Shown in pieces: positions 28,716 to 37,104 of a stretch of 41,647 bases of DNA (positions are counted from its first letter, which is position 1; every line of letters begins with the position of its first letter). Position numbers and translations under genes: made by a program. Below the pieces are notes generated by a model. It was not told the DNA's origin, searched no databases, and saw only the letters and a list, made by a program, of their open reading frames with translations. The stretch lies in the NCBI RefSeq assembly GCF_001942465.1, contig NZ_MKJY01000565.1:1-41647 (forward strand). The letters run 5' to 3'. This DNA is from Actinomadura sp. CNU-125. Lineage in GTDB: Bacteria; Actinomycetota; Actinomycetes; Streptosporangiales; Streptosporangiaceae.

Positions 28716-28847
28716 TCCCGCGCCGGACGGCGGGGAACTCGCCGGTGAGAGTGAACTTCGGGCGGCGTACTCGCCCGCACCGGCGAGGACGACGATCGCT
28801 CCGGGCGGCGATCCTTTTCCGGGCGCCGATCGGCAGGCTCGTCCGGT

Positions 28848-29425
28848 ATGAAGACCTACCTGCTCGGGCCGGCCCTCATGCTGGCCTACGGACTCATCCG
28901 GCTCTACGACGGGCTCGACGACCGCTACGGTCCCGGCGGCGCGTGGACCCTCGGCCACGTCGCGTTCCTCGCGGGCCTGGCGTTCTTCGTCCCGGTGATC
29001 CTCGACCTGCGCCGCCGCGCCGCCGACCGCCCCGCACTCGCGCTCGTCCCCGCACTGTTCTCCCTGGTGGGCGCGGTGGCGCTCGCGGTGCAGTTCGCCA
29101 TCGACATCTCCGTCGGCTTCTCCTCCACCAGCCGCCCGGAGATGGGCTCGCACTTCGAGCAGATCAGCGGGGCGCCCGGCATCGAACCGCTCGTCTACAC
29201 CGTCGTGCCGCAGTTCTTCTTCCTCGGCCTGATCGCCCAGCTCGTCGTGCTCGCGTCCGTCCGCCGCCTGCCCTGGTGGAGCCCCGCCGCCGCACTGGCC
29301 GGGATCCTGCTCACCGTCCTGGCGAAGGACCTGATCCCGCTGACCGGCGTGGTCCTCGCCCTGGCCCTCCTTCCGGCGGCCGCGAACCGGACCGCACCCG
29401 CCGGGCCGAGTCGCACCCGGTGTGA
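28848..29425 (+). CDS. Polytopic membrane protein of unknown function, frame broken near its end
   Basis: The protein begins MKTYLLGPALMLAYGLIRLYDGLDD and has about six membrane helices (roughly 4-21, 35-53, 62-85, 117-138, 142-158 and 164-182), with a polar extracytoplasmic loop after the third. I recognise no family. As written, the frame stays open without stop across the antisense arsR gene to 30116, which is clearly not coding. One extra base in the GGCGGCC run near 29380 moves it to a frame ending RTRRAESHPV at 29425, giving about 192 residues. I take that as the true end. No obvious ribosome site precedes ATG 28848. Confidence 0.6.
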
Positions 29426-29453
29426 ACACGGGCCCGGACGCGACGGGCGCCGG

Positions 29454-29789
29454 TCAGGCGGCGTCGACCTGGGAGCCGACCGCGTCGGCTTCGGCGGCGC
29501 CGAGCAGCGCGTCGAGCAGGCCGGGGAAACGGGCGTCCAGGTCGGGGCGGCGCAGCTCGACGAAGCAGCGGGTCCCCTCCTGGCGGGTGCGGGTGACGCC
29601 GGCGTCCCGCAGGACGCGCAGGTGATGGCTGAGGGTCGACTTCGCGACCGGGGCGCGCAGTTCGCCCCAGCCGCGCTCGCGACCGTCCGCGAGCACCCGC
29701 ACCAGCCCGATCCGGATCGGGTCGCTGAGCGCCCCCATCACCCCGGTCAGGGCGATGTCGTCGCGATCGGGGTGTTCCGCCTGCCTCAT
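29454..29789 (-). CDS. ArsR-family winged-helix repressor
   Basis: This 111-residue regulator has the ArsR fold: MGALSDPIRIGLVRVLADG, recognition region VAKSTLSHHLRVLRDAGV and wing TRQEGTRCFVELRRPDLDARFPG. No CxC metal motif is in the recognition helix; the only Cys is in the wing, so it is probably not a classic metal sensor. The start ATG 29789 has TAACAT 6 nt upstream, and a perfect 15-bp inverted repeat directly follows that box. It is divergent from an SDR gene whose ribosome site overlaps the same operator, so it very likely controls itself and the SDR gene. Confidence 0.92.
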   Translation of the reverse strand: MRQAEHPDRDDIALTGVMGALSDPIRIGLVRVLADGRERGWGELRAPVAKSTLSHHLRVLRDAGVTRTRQEGTRCFVELRRPDLDARFPGLLDALLGAAEADAVGSQVDAA

Positions 29790-29795
29790 GGTGAG

Positions 29796-29801
29796 ATGTT
29801 A
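29796..29801 (-). promoter_or_regulatory. -10 box (TAACAT) of leaderless arsR-type transcript
   Basis: On the minus strand TAACAT fits TANNNT, ends 6 nt before ATG 29789, and abuts the palindromic operator at 29802. Confidence 0.6.
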
Positions 29802-29834
29802 CCTTGTTCGATGTTCTACGAACATCGAACAAGG
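29802..29834. promoter_or_regulatory. ArsR operator: perfect 15-bp inverted repeat
   Basis: CCTTGTTCGATGTTC (29802-29816) and its exact reverse complement (29820-29834) are separated by TAC. It sits between the divergent arsR and SDR genes, touches the arsR -10 box on one side and overlaps AAGGAG, the SDR ribosome site (29831-29836), on the other. Confidence 0.85.
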
Positions 29835-29842
29835 AGCTTCGG

Positions 29843-30588
29843 ATGGATCTCACCGGACGGGTCGTCGTCGTCACCGGCGCGGGATCGGGCATCGGACGGG
29901 CGGCCGCGCGGGCGTTCGCCCGCGCCGGGGCGCGGGTGCTCGGCGTCGGACGGCGCGCGGACGCGCTGGACGGGACGGCCGCCGGGGTCGCGGGGATCGC
30001 CGTCCACCCGGCCGACCTGTGCGCGCCCGGCGCCGCCGACGCCGTGGTCGAGGCCGCGATCGGCCGCTGGGACCGGCTGGACGTGCTGGTCAACAACGCG
30101 GGGGCGACCAGGATGATGCCGCTGGCCGACACCACGGCCGAGGGCGTCTGCGCGGTGTTCGACCTCAACGTCGTCGCGCCGAGCCTGCTGGCCCGCGCGG
30201 CGCTGCCCCACCTGGCCCGGACGCGGGGGTCGATCGTCAACGTGTCCAGCACCTACGGGCACCGTCCGCTGCCGGGCGCGCGCACTACGCGGCGTCAAAG
30301 GCCGCCCTCGAACAGCTCACCCGCAGCTGGGCGCTGGAGCTCGCGGCTGACGGCGTCCGCGTCAACGCCGTCGCCCCGGGCCCGACCGAGAGCGAGGCGC
30401 TCGCCGCGTCCGGCCTGCCCGACGCGGCGGTGGAGCGGATCAAGCGGGACGAGGCGGCCCGCATCCCGCTGGGCCGCCGCGGCGAGCCCGGGGAGGTTGC
30501 GGACTGGGTCGTGCGGCTCGCCGACCCGGACGCCACCTGGATCACCGGCCAGGTCCTCACCGTCGACGGCGGCCTCGAACTGACCTGA
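29843..30588 (+). CDS. Short-chain dehydrogenase/reductase, one frameshift
   Basis: This classical SDR of about 248 residues uses NAD(P)(H) to interconvert an alcohol and a carbonyl. The cofactor motif is VVVVTGAGSGIGRAAARAFA, followed by LDVLVNNAGATRMMPL (NNAG) and SIVNVSSTYG (catalytic Ser). The frame breaks near 30280 in a GGG run; one G restores HYAASKAALEQLTRSWALEL with catalytic Tyr and Lys. The end is VRVNAVAPGPTESEAL and ITGQVLTVDGGLELT. ATG 29843 follows AAGGAG 6 nt upstream. It is controlled with the divergent ArsR gene. The substrate is unknown. Confidence 0.92.
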
Positions 30589-30592
30589 GCAG

Positions 30593-31413
30593 TCAGGGAG
30601 CGGGCGGGTAGGGGCCTTCGTAGCCGAGGTCGCGGGAGACCGACCGGGCGGCCGTCACGACGGCGGACGTCACGTCGGGCGCGGCCTCCGCCGGAAGGTA
30701 GTGGATCGAGCCGACGACCGCGATCGCGCCGAGCGCCTCGCCCTCGGACGTGACGACGGGCGCGGCGATCGCGTTGACGCCGGTGAAGATCTCCTCGGGC
30801 GCGTCCGCCCAGCCGCGTTCCCGGACGGTCTTGAGTTCGGCTTCGAGGGCCTCGCGGTCGGTGATCGTCCGGGAGGTGCGGGATTCGAGGTGCGCGAGGG
30901 CCGTCTCGCGGAGGCGTCCGGGCCCGTAGGCGAGGCCGACCTTGCCCTGCGCGACGGCGTGGTACGGGAACTGCACGCCGGGGTGCAGGACGATGTCGAC
31001 GGGGGCCTGCCCGGACAGGACCTCCAGGACGACGACGGCCTCGTCGGTGAACGTGGTGAGCACGACGGTCTGGCCGACCCGGCGGCGGAGCTCCTCCATG
31101 GCCGGGCGGGCGAGGCCGGGGACGTCGAAGCGGCCCACGAGGCTCTGGCCGAGCAGGTACAGGCGCCAGCCGACGCGGTACTGCTTGGTGGCGGGGTCCT
31201 GCAGGATGTAGCCGGCGTCCTTGAGGACGGCGAGGTGGCGGTGCACCCGGGCCTTGGGCAGCCCGACCCGGGCGCGACCGCGGACACGCCGCCCTCGCCG
31301 CCCAGTTCGAGCAGGCCGTGGATGATGCCGAGGGAGATGAGGGTCGTGGACGCCTCGGCGGGTCGCCGCACGTCCGATCCGTCCGCCGACCGCCCCTCGC
31401 CCATTCGGGTCAT
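30593..31413 (-). CDS. IclR-family transcriptional regulator, one frameshift
   Basis: An N-terminal winged helix (about 20-85) begins STTLISLGIIHGLLELGGEGGVSAV and, after a frame break near 31270 that one C restores, continues VGLPKARVHRHLAVLKDAGYI. The C-terminal IclR effector domain follows (YRVGWRLYLLGQSLVGRFD, VVVLEVLSGQ, FPYHAVAQGKVGLAY, GWADAPEEIFTGVNAIAAPV, ALGAIAVVGSIHYLP). About 273 residues. The start is ATG 31413, or ATG 31404. IclR proteins of this type control aromatic catabolism and transport (PcaR/PobR class). It lies just downstream of the cupin gene and opposite the transporter operon, so these are its likely targets. Confidence 0.9.
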
Positions 31414-31418
31414 TGTAG

Positions 31419-32102
31419 TCAGCCGAGGTCCAGCACGCGCTCGCTGAAGACGTGGTACCGCTGGGTCTTCGGCTTGTCGGTGTCCTCGGGCAGGACGTAC
31501 CGGAGGGAGCTGCGGCCGAGCAGGGCGCGGGGCAGCAGGAAGCAGCGGACGAACGTGGTCGCGGTCCGGTCGGTGGTCGGGGCGAGGACGGGCGCGGGGC
31601 CGAGCTCGAACCACGCTTCGCCGGGTCCGGAGACGGTCGTGCGGCCCTCGGTCTCGATGGTGATCTCGCCGTCGAGGCAGACCCGGATGCCGGGGCCCTG
31701 GTGGACGTGCGTCCAGGCCGTCCCGCCGGGCGGGAACGAGACGCGGTCGCAGCGCATCAGCCAGCCGAAGCCCGGGTCGAGCGCCACCTCGTGTTCGAGG
31801 AGCAGGCGCGAGGACGTGCGCGGCGCGGCGCGCAGCGTCCCGTCGGCGGCGCGGCCCTCGGGGAGGAGCTCCCAGCGCCAGACGCGGGCGTCCGCCTCGC
31901 CGGGGAGCAGCGTCAGCTCGCCGCCGCCCGTCCAGCCGGTGCCCGCCGGGACGGACTGGGCGCCGTCCGCGTACTCGGCGGTGACGCCGCCGCTCACCGG
32001 GTAGAGGGCCCGGTCGGCGGACGGGAGGAACACCGGCGGGGCTCCGGCGGGGAGGACGTCCTCGTAGAGCCGGAACGTGCGGCGGGGGAAGTCGTCGGTC
32101 AC
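31419..32102 (-). CDS. Cupin-domain protein of unknown role, possible catabolic enzyme
   Basis: This 227-residue protein contains a cupin barrel in its C-terminal half: PPGGTAWTHVHQGPGIRVCLDGEITIETEGRTTVSGPGEA, given here as consecutive motif parts at about residues 124-164. His132 and His134 form the HxH metal pair; the usual third ligand Glu of the first cupin motif is not visible, Arg140 standing near that place. The N-terminal half (VFLPSADRALYPVSGGVTAEY...GELTLLPGEADARVWRWEL) may be a degenerate second cupin. It is first gene before iclR and divergent from the aromatic acid transporter operon. It could be a ring-modifying oxygenase or a small-molecule sensor; I cannot decide. Confidence 0.7.
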   Translation of the reverse strand: MTDDFPRRTFRLYEDVLPAGAPPVFLPSADRALYPVSGGVTAEYADGAQSVPAGTGWTGGGELTLLPGEADARVWRWELLPEGRAADGTLRAAPRTSSRLLLEHEVALDPGFGWLMRCDRVSFPPGGTAWTHVHQGPGIRVCLDGEITIETEGRTTVSGPGEAWFELGPAPVLAPTTDRTATTFVRCFLLPRALLGRSSLRYVLPEDTDKPKTQRYHVFSERVLDLG

Positions 32103-32113
32103 GGACCCTCCTT

Positions 32114-32140
32114 GTATCGGTGAGCGATACTCGCGTATCG
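32114..32140. promoter_or_regulatory. Alternating inverted repeats upstream of the cupin gene
   Basis: GTATCG (32114-32119), CGATAC (32125-32130) and GTATCG (32135-32140) form two overlapping inverted repeats with 10-bp spacing of centres, just upstream of the cupin start. This is the style of site used by IclR-family regulators of the Pca/Pob type. Confidence 0.5.
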
Positions 32141-32154
32141 GTTGAGTGAACCAT

Positions 32155-32187
32155 ACCTCTTGACAGAGGTAGAGTGCCGACTATTGT
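32155..32187 (+). promoter_or_regulatory. Promoter with palindrome over its -35 for the transporter operon
   Basis: TTGACA (32160-32165), then 16 nt, then TATTGT (32182-32187) makes a good vegetative promoter. The -35 sits inside ACCTCT-TGAC-AGAGGT (32155-32170), a perfect 6-bp inverted repeat, a likely operator. The leader to the ATG at 32261 is long and has AAGGAG. Confidence 0.6.
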
Positions 32188-32260
32188 CACGTTGGCCAAG
32201 ACCTACGTCTCGCTTAACAGGACGCTCATCGCCGCAGCCGTCCACCCCGAAGGAGCGCGC

Positions 32261-33505
32261 ATGACACAGACGACCCCCGGACGGGCCCCCGCCTGGTACC
32301 GGGGCGCCACCAAGGACCAGTGGCGCACGTTCACCGGCGCGTACCTCGGCTGGATGCTCGACGTGATGGACCTGATGCTCTTCGCGATGGTCATCAGCGA
32401 CGTGTCCGCCGACCTGGACTTCGACCAGAGCGCCGCCGGGTTCGTCGCGTCCGCCGCCCTCGTCGCCACCGCCGTCGGCGGCCTGTTCTTCGGGTTCATC
32501 GCCGACCGGTTCGGACGGACGCGCTCGATGGTGTTCAGCATCGTGGGCTACTCGGCGGGCACGCTGCTGTGCGGGTTCTCGACCTCCCTGACGATGCTGC
32601 TGGTCTTCCGCGTCGTCGTCGGCGTCTGCCTCGGCGGCGAATGGTCCGCCGGGACGGCGCTGGTCAGCGAGACGTGGCCGGAGCGGCACCGCGGCAAGGT
32701 CCTCGCCTGGGTGCAGAGCGCGTTCGGCGTCGGCTACGCGCTCGCCGCGCTCGTCGCCGCGATCGTCCTGCCGATCGGCGGCTGGCGCTGGGTGTTCTTC
32801 GTCGGCGTGCTGCCCGCCCTGTCGGCGCTGTGGATCCGCCGCCACACGCCCGAGCCGAAGATGTGGCTGGAACGGCGCGAGCGCGTGTCGCTCGGTGGCG
32901 CCGTCCGGACGCTCCTCACCGAGCACACGCGGCCGTTCGCCGTCGCGATGACGTTCACGAGCTTCGCGATGCTCGGCTACTGGGGCCTTTTCACGTGGAT
33001 CCCCACCTACCTGGCCACGCCCGTCGAGGACGGCGGCGTCGGCATGGACCTCGTCCACTCGACGACCTGGCTCGTCCTCATGCAGGTCGGCGCGGTGATC
33101 GGCTTCGTCTCGTTCGGATACGTCGCCGACCGCATCGGCCGCAAGCTCGCGTTCATCACCTACTTCGTGCTCGCCGCGGCGCTGGTCCCCGTGTTCGTCT
33201 CCGTGAACCGGCCCGCCGTGCTGCTGGTCGTCGGGATCGTCGTCTCGCTCTTCGGAACCGGCTTCTACAGCGGCTTCGGGCCCGCGTTCGCCGAGCTGTT
33301 CCCCACCCACATCCGCGGGACGGCGCAAGGCGTCGTCTACAACGGCTCCCGCGCGATCAGCGCCGCCGGACCCGCCACCATCGGCGTCGTCGCCGACCGG
33401 TTCGGCGCGTCCGCCGGGCTCGGCATCACCACCGCGTTCTTCGTCCTCGCCGCCCTCACCGTCGCCGTGCTGCTCCCCGAAACCCGCGGCAAGGCCCTCG
33501 CATAG
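32261..33505 (+). CDS. MFS transporter, aromatic acid:H+ symporter (AAHS) type
   Basis: This 414-residue permease has 12 predicted helices. Helix 1 carries the AAHS-like charged motif LGWMLDVMDLMLFAMVI. The loop 2-3 signature is GFIADRFGRTRS and its repeat in the second half is GYVADRIGRKLA. VVGVCLGGEWSAGTALVSE lies in helix 4, and the C-terminal half has LFPTHIRGTAQGVVYNGSR. It probably imports an aromatic or other organic acid with protons. AAGGAG precedes ATG 32261. First gene of an operon with the tautomerase and FAH-family genes, divergent from cupin-iclR. Confidence 0.9.
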   Translation: MTQTTPGRAPAWYRGATKDQWRTFTGAYLGWMLDVMDLMLFAMVISDVSADLDFDQSAAGFVASAALVATAVGGLFFGFIADRFGRTRSMVFSIVGYSAGTLLCGFSTSLTMLLVFRVVVGVCLGGEWSAGTALVSETWPERHRGKVLAWVQSAFGVGYALAALVAAIVLPIGGWRWVFFVGVLPALSALWIRRHTPEPKMWLERRERVSLGGAVRTLLTEHTRPFAVAMTFTSFAMLGYWGLFTWIPTYLATPVEDGGVGMDLVHSTTWLVLMQVGAVIGFVSFGYVADRIGRKLAFITYFVLAAALVPVFVSVNRPAVLLVVGIVVSLFGTGFYSGFGPAFAELFPTHIRGTAQGVVYNGSRAISAAGPATIGVVADRFGASAGLGITTAFFVLAALTVAVLLPETRGKALA

Positions 33506-33519
33506 CCCAAGGAGCACGT

Positions 33520-33711
33520 ATGCCCATCATCCGCATGACCCTCGTCGCCGGACGCGACCCGGACGCGATCGAACGCTGCATGCGCGAGGTCGCCCGGACC
33601 GTCCACCGCGAGCTGGACGCCCCGATGTCGGCGATCCGCGTCGTGGTCGACGAGGTCCCGCCGTCCCGGTTCGCCGTCGGCGACCGGCTGAAGAACGAGG
33701 AGAACCCGTGA
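33520..33711 (+). CDS. 4-Oxalocrotonate tautomerase
   Basis: This 63-codon protein isomerises 2-hydroxymuconate (enol) to the 2-oxo form in meta-cleavage pathways. After Met removal it has the catalytic Pro1, and Arg11, Arg39 and Phe50 fall exactly on the key numbers of 4-OT. It starts MPIIRMTLVAGRD with AAGGAG 8 nt upstream. Length (62 after processing) is canonical. The stop overlaps the next start (GTGA). The window has the dicarboxylate-branch-type pair (tautomerase plus FAH-family enzyme) but no ring-cleavage enzyme beside it. Confidence 0.93.
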   Translation: MPIIRMTLVAGRDPDAIERCMREVARTVHRELDAPMSAIRVVVDEVPPSRFAVGDRLKNEENP

Positions 33712-34489
33712 CCGAATGGACCGTCGACCGGGCCGCCGTCGCGCTGCGCCGCGCCGAGGACCTGCGCGCCGACCGGGGCCCGATCACCGCCGAGTGGCCC
33801 GAACTCGACCTCGACACCGCCTACCGCGTCCAGGACGAGGTGCTGCGCCGCAAGGTCGCCGAGGGGCGCCGCGTCGTCGGCGTCAAGCTCGGCCTCACCT
33901 CCGCGCCCAAGCAGGAGCGCATGGGCATCGATTCGCCGCTCACCGCCTGGCTCACCGACGACATGCCGCTCCCGCCCGGCGCCCCGCTCCACATGGACGG
34001 CCTGATCCACCCCCGCGTCGAACCCGAGATCGTCTTCATCATGGGCGAACGCCTCGCCGGCCCGGACGTCACCGCCGCGTCCGCGCTCGCCGCCGTCGCC
34101 CGGGTCGCGCCGGACTCGAAGTCATCGACAGCCGCTACACCGACTTCAAGTTCGCGCTCCCCGACGTCGTCGCGGACAACGCCTCGTCCGCCCGCTACGT
34201 CGTCGGCGACCGCTGGCGCGACCCCGCCGACCTCGACCTGGCCGCCGAACCCTGCCGCCTGGAGATCGACGGCGAGGAGGTCGACTCCGCCACCGGCGCG
34301 GCCGTCCAGGGCCACCCCGCCGAGGCCCTCGCGCTCGCCGCCAACACCCTCGCGCGCCGCGGCATCGCGCTCGAACCCGGCTGGATCGTCCTCACCGGCG
34401 GCCTCACCGACGCCGTCTTCGCCGCCCCCGGCCGCACGATCACCGCCGCCTTCGCCGGCCTCGGCGCCGTGACCCTGCACTGCCGCTGA
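33708..34489 (+). CDS. 2-Oxo-3-hexenedioate decarboxylase / 2-oxopent-4-enoate hydratase family protein, one frameshift
   Basis: This FAH-superfamily enzyme acts late in catechol meta-cleavage. It has AYRVQDEVLRRKVAEGRR, GVKLGLTSAPKQERMGID, LIHPRVEPEIVFIMGE (metal-binding Glu pair) and, after a frame break near 34110, DSRYTDFKFALPDVVADNAS and IVLTGGLTDAVFAAPG. Restoring one base gives about 260 residues, usual for XylI/XylJ proteins. The tautomerase directly upstream favours the decarboxylase, whose substrate is the tautomerase product; sequence alone does not separate it from the hydratase. GTG 33708 overlaps the tautomerase stop. Confidence 0.87.
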
Positions 34490-34560
34490 CCCGGCCGAAC
34501 GCCGCGATCGAGGCCGGGGCCGTGGCCGCGCTGGGCGGTGGGGCCGGGGCCGGTGCGCTG

Positions 34561-35595
34561 TCAGCGGTCGGTCGGGGCGGTGGAGACGGTGGGGACGGCG
34601 GGGGTGCGGTGGAAGAGGCGGCGGAGGATGTCGGTGATGGTGACGACGCCGAGGACCGTGTCGCGGTCGGTGACGAGGGCGAGCTGGTTGCCGGACTCGC
34701 GCATCCGGGTGAGGGCCGTGTAGACGGGCGTGCCCGCCTCGATCAGGTACGCGGGGCGGGTCAGCGGCGCGGCGGGGGCCGTGTCGGGGGAGGTGAGGGT
34801 GTCGCGGACGTGCACCACGCTCCAGGCGGGGCCGGTGATCAGGATGCGCAGGTGGCCGGACGCGCGGGCCGCGGCCTGCACGTCGGCGACGGTGGCGTCC
34901 GGGGCGACGGCGGTGGGGGCCGCGTCGCGCCTGACCAGGTCGCCCATCTTGAGGTTGCGCAGGTCGAGGGCCTCGGAGAGCTGCGCGGAGTAGCGGGCGT
35001 CGAGCGCGCCGACGTTCGCGGAGTGCTCGACGAGGTGGCGCAGGGCGTCCGGGTCCTGGCCGGACTCGACCTGGTCGGCGGCCTGGACGCCGACCTTGCG
35101 CAGGCACCAGTTCGCCGATTCGTTCAGCGCTCGCAGCAGCGGCCGGGTCAGCCACATGAAGCCGCGCATCGGCAGCGCGAGGAGGGTGGCCGAGCGTTCC
35201 GGGTGGGCGATCGCCCACGACTTGGGGGCCATCTCCCCGACGACCAGGTGCAGGAACGTCACGAGGATCAGCGCGAGGACGAACCCGGCGGCGTCCGCCA
35301 GCCACAGCGGGGCGTTCCACGACGTGAACAGGGGCGTGAGCCAGTGGTGCACGGCCGGTTTGGTGATCGCGCCGAGCGCCAGGGTGCAGACCGTGATGCC
35401 GAGCTGGGCGCCCGCGAGCAGGACCGTCAGCTCGGACGAGCTGCGCAGTGCGGCGCGCGCGGAGCGGCTCGACGGCGCGGCGTCCTCCAGCCGGTGGCGC
35501 TTGGCGGCGATGAGCGCGAACTCGACGGCGACGAAGAACGCGCTGAGCACGATGATCGCGACGGTGGCGGCGGCGACCGCCCACGGGTTGCTCAC
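34561..35595 (-). CDS. CNNM/hemolysin C family protein (DUF21 plus CBS pair)
   Basis: This 344-residue protein has a DUF21 membrane domain (about 1-185) with helices AVAAATVAIIVLSAFFVAVEFALI, VLLAGAQLGITVCTLALGAI and AGFVLALILVTFLHLVVGEM, with the family motif VGEMAPKSWAIAHPE. A CBS-domain pair follows (about 205-330) with VTDRDTVLGVVTITDIL. The C-terminal CorC_HlyC domain of full-length members is lacking. Such proteins are linked to Mg2+/Co2+ efflux or tolerance. Its start overlaps the stop of its larger paralogue as ATGA, so the two are probably made together and may form a heteromer. Confidence 0.9.
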   Translation of the reverse strand: MSNPWAVAAATVAIIVLSAFFVAVEFALIAAKRHRLEDAAPSSRSARAALRSSSELTVLLAGAQLGITVCTLALGAITKPAVHHWLTPLFTSWNAPLWLADAAGFVLALILVTFLHLVVGEMAPKSWAIAHPERSATLLALPMRGFMWLTRPLLRALNESANWCLRKVGVQAADQVESGQDPDALRHLVEHSANVGALDARYSAQLSEALDLRNLKMGDLVRRDAAPTAVAPDATVADVQAAARASGHLRILITGPAWSVVHVRDTLTSPDTAPAAPLTRPAYLIEAGTPVYTALTRMRESGNQLALVTDRDTVLGVVTITDILRRLFHRTPAVPTVSTAPTDR

Positions 35596-36943
35596 CGGCC
35601 CCCCTCGACGATCGCGAGCCGGACCGACGACGGCACGTGGTTGTCGACTTCGAGGACCTCCACGTGGACGAACCGGACCGGCGGCTCCTCGTCGTAGGCG
35701 AGGTCCGCGGGGTCGGCGGGCAGTTCGACGTCGAGTTCGGTGCCGGGTTCCGGGAGGTCGCCGAGGGCGGCGATGACGAGCCCGGCGAGGGTCTCGTAGC
35801 CGCCCTCGGGCAGCCGGTGGTCGACGGCCCGCTCGACCTCGTCGATGTGGACGCGCCGGGGATGATCCAGGCGTCGCCGTCGCGGACGATCGCGGGCTCG
35901 TCGGCGGCGGTGTCGTGCTCGTCGGTGATCTCGCCGACGAGTTCCTCGGCGAGGTCCTCCAGGGTGAGGATGCCGGTGAAGCCGCCGAACTCGTCGATGA
36001 CGCAGGCGAGTTCGGCGCGGTCCTCGGCGAGGTGGTTGAGGGCGGCGGGCAGCGGCATGAGGGTCGGGACGACGGTGACCGGACGCATGATCGTCGACAC
36101 CGGCGCGGTGCCGCGGTCGGCGGCCAGCACGTCGTCGAGGTGCACGACGCCGATCACGCGCTCCTCGTCGTCCAGCACGGGGTAGCGGGAGTGGCCGGTG
36201 CTCATCTCGGTCCTGACCTCGGCGATCGTCGCGCTGTCGTCGACGGTGTCGGCCTGCGGGCGGGGGATCATGGCGTGCTCGACGTCGCGGCGGGGGAAGT
36301 CGAGGATGCGGTCGAGGAGGAACGACAGGTCGGGCGGGAGGTCGCCGCTGCGCCGCGAGTCGGCGACGATGTGCGCGAGGTCCCGTTCGGTGGCGGAGTG
36401 CTCCACGTCGTGGACGGGTTCGATCCGCAGGGCCCGCAGCAGCAGGTTCGAGGACTGGTCGAACACCCAGATCAGCCACCCGAAGACCTTCAGGTAGAGG
36501 AGCGTCGACCGCGACAGGCTGCGCGCGACCGGTTCGGGCCGGGCGATGGCGAGGTTTTTCGGGAACAGCTCCCCGAACACCATCTGCACGAGCGTGGACA
36601 GGACCAGGGCGAGGACGGTCCCGACGGCGATGCCGACCGCGGCGGGGACCCCGGCGAACCCGAGGATGTCGCCGAGGGCCTCGCCGACCAGCGGTTCGGC
36701 GACGTAGCCGACGAGCAGTCCGGTGACGGTGATGCCGAGTTGCGCGCCCGACAGCATGAACGAGGTGCGGCGGGTGACGGTGAGGGCGCGGCCCGCGGCG
36801 CCGTCCCCGGAGCCCGCGCGGGCCTGGAGGCGGGACCGGTCCACCGCCATGAAGGCGAATTCCTGCGCGACGAAGTAACCGGTGAGGGCGGTGATCAGGA
36901 GGATCACGACGACGCCGAGCACCAGCGACAGCAGAGTGATCAA
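35592..36943 (-). CDS. CNNM/hemolysin C family protein with CorC domain, one frameshift
   Basis: DUF21 (about 1-200) has ALTGYFVAQEFAFMAVDRSRL, FMLSGAQLGITVTGLLVGYV and VFGELFPKNLAIARPEPVAR. A CBS pair follows (RDVEHAMIPRPQADTVDD, YPVLDDEERVIGVVHLDDVL, VIDEFGGFTGILTLEDLAEE). The C-terminal CorC_HlyC domain (IVRDGDAWIIPG, then RVHIDEVERAVDHRLPEGGY, TLAGLVIAALGDLPEPG) is split by a frame break near 35860; one G restores it, giving about 450 residues. The start taken is TTG 36943, because the first helix requires it; GTG 36922 is an alternative. It is upstream partner of the shorter CNNM gene. Confidence 0.88.
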
Positions 36944-37045
36944 CGGCGGCCGGCCGGCGAAGAAGAATGATGTTCGTACATGTGACTCACCGGTTCCAAC
37001 GACGGGACGCCCGGCCGGGTTCCGCCGGTGACGTGATCATTGCCA

Positions 37046-37081
37046 CAAGGGCGGGAAGGTCACCGGACCTCCCCGCCCTTG
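37046..37081 (-). terminator. Hairpin terminator behind the MMPL gene
   Basis: CAAGGGCGGGAAGGTC (37046-37061), loop ACCG, and GACCTCCCCGCCCTTG (37066-37081) form a 16-bp stem with one mismatch, 24 nt past the MMPL stop. No T-run follows, as is common in high-GC actinobacteria. Confidence 0.75.
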
Positions 37082-37104
37082 ACGGTTTCTTGTCGCAAAA
37101 GTGG

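Noticed and set aside
29425..30116. Extension of the six-helix membrane protein to 422 residues
   Set aside because: The extra 230 residues are antisense of the ArsR gene and run through the palindromic operator into the SDR gene in the wrong frame.
33821..36943. Open frame of 1040 codons on the minus strand spanning both CNNM genes and the FAH gene
   Set aside because: Only its first ~360 codons are the larger CNNM protein; after the frame break near 35860 it is low-complexity Arg/Pro/Ser shadow, and it runs antisense to the FAH-family gene.
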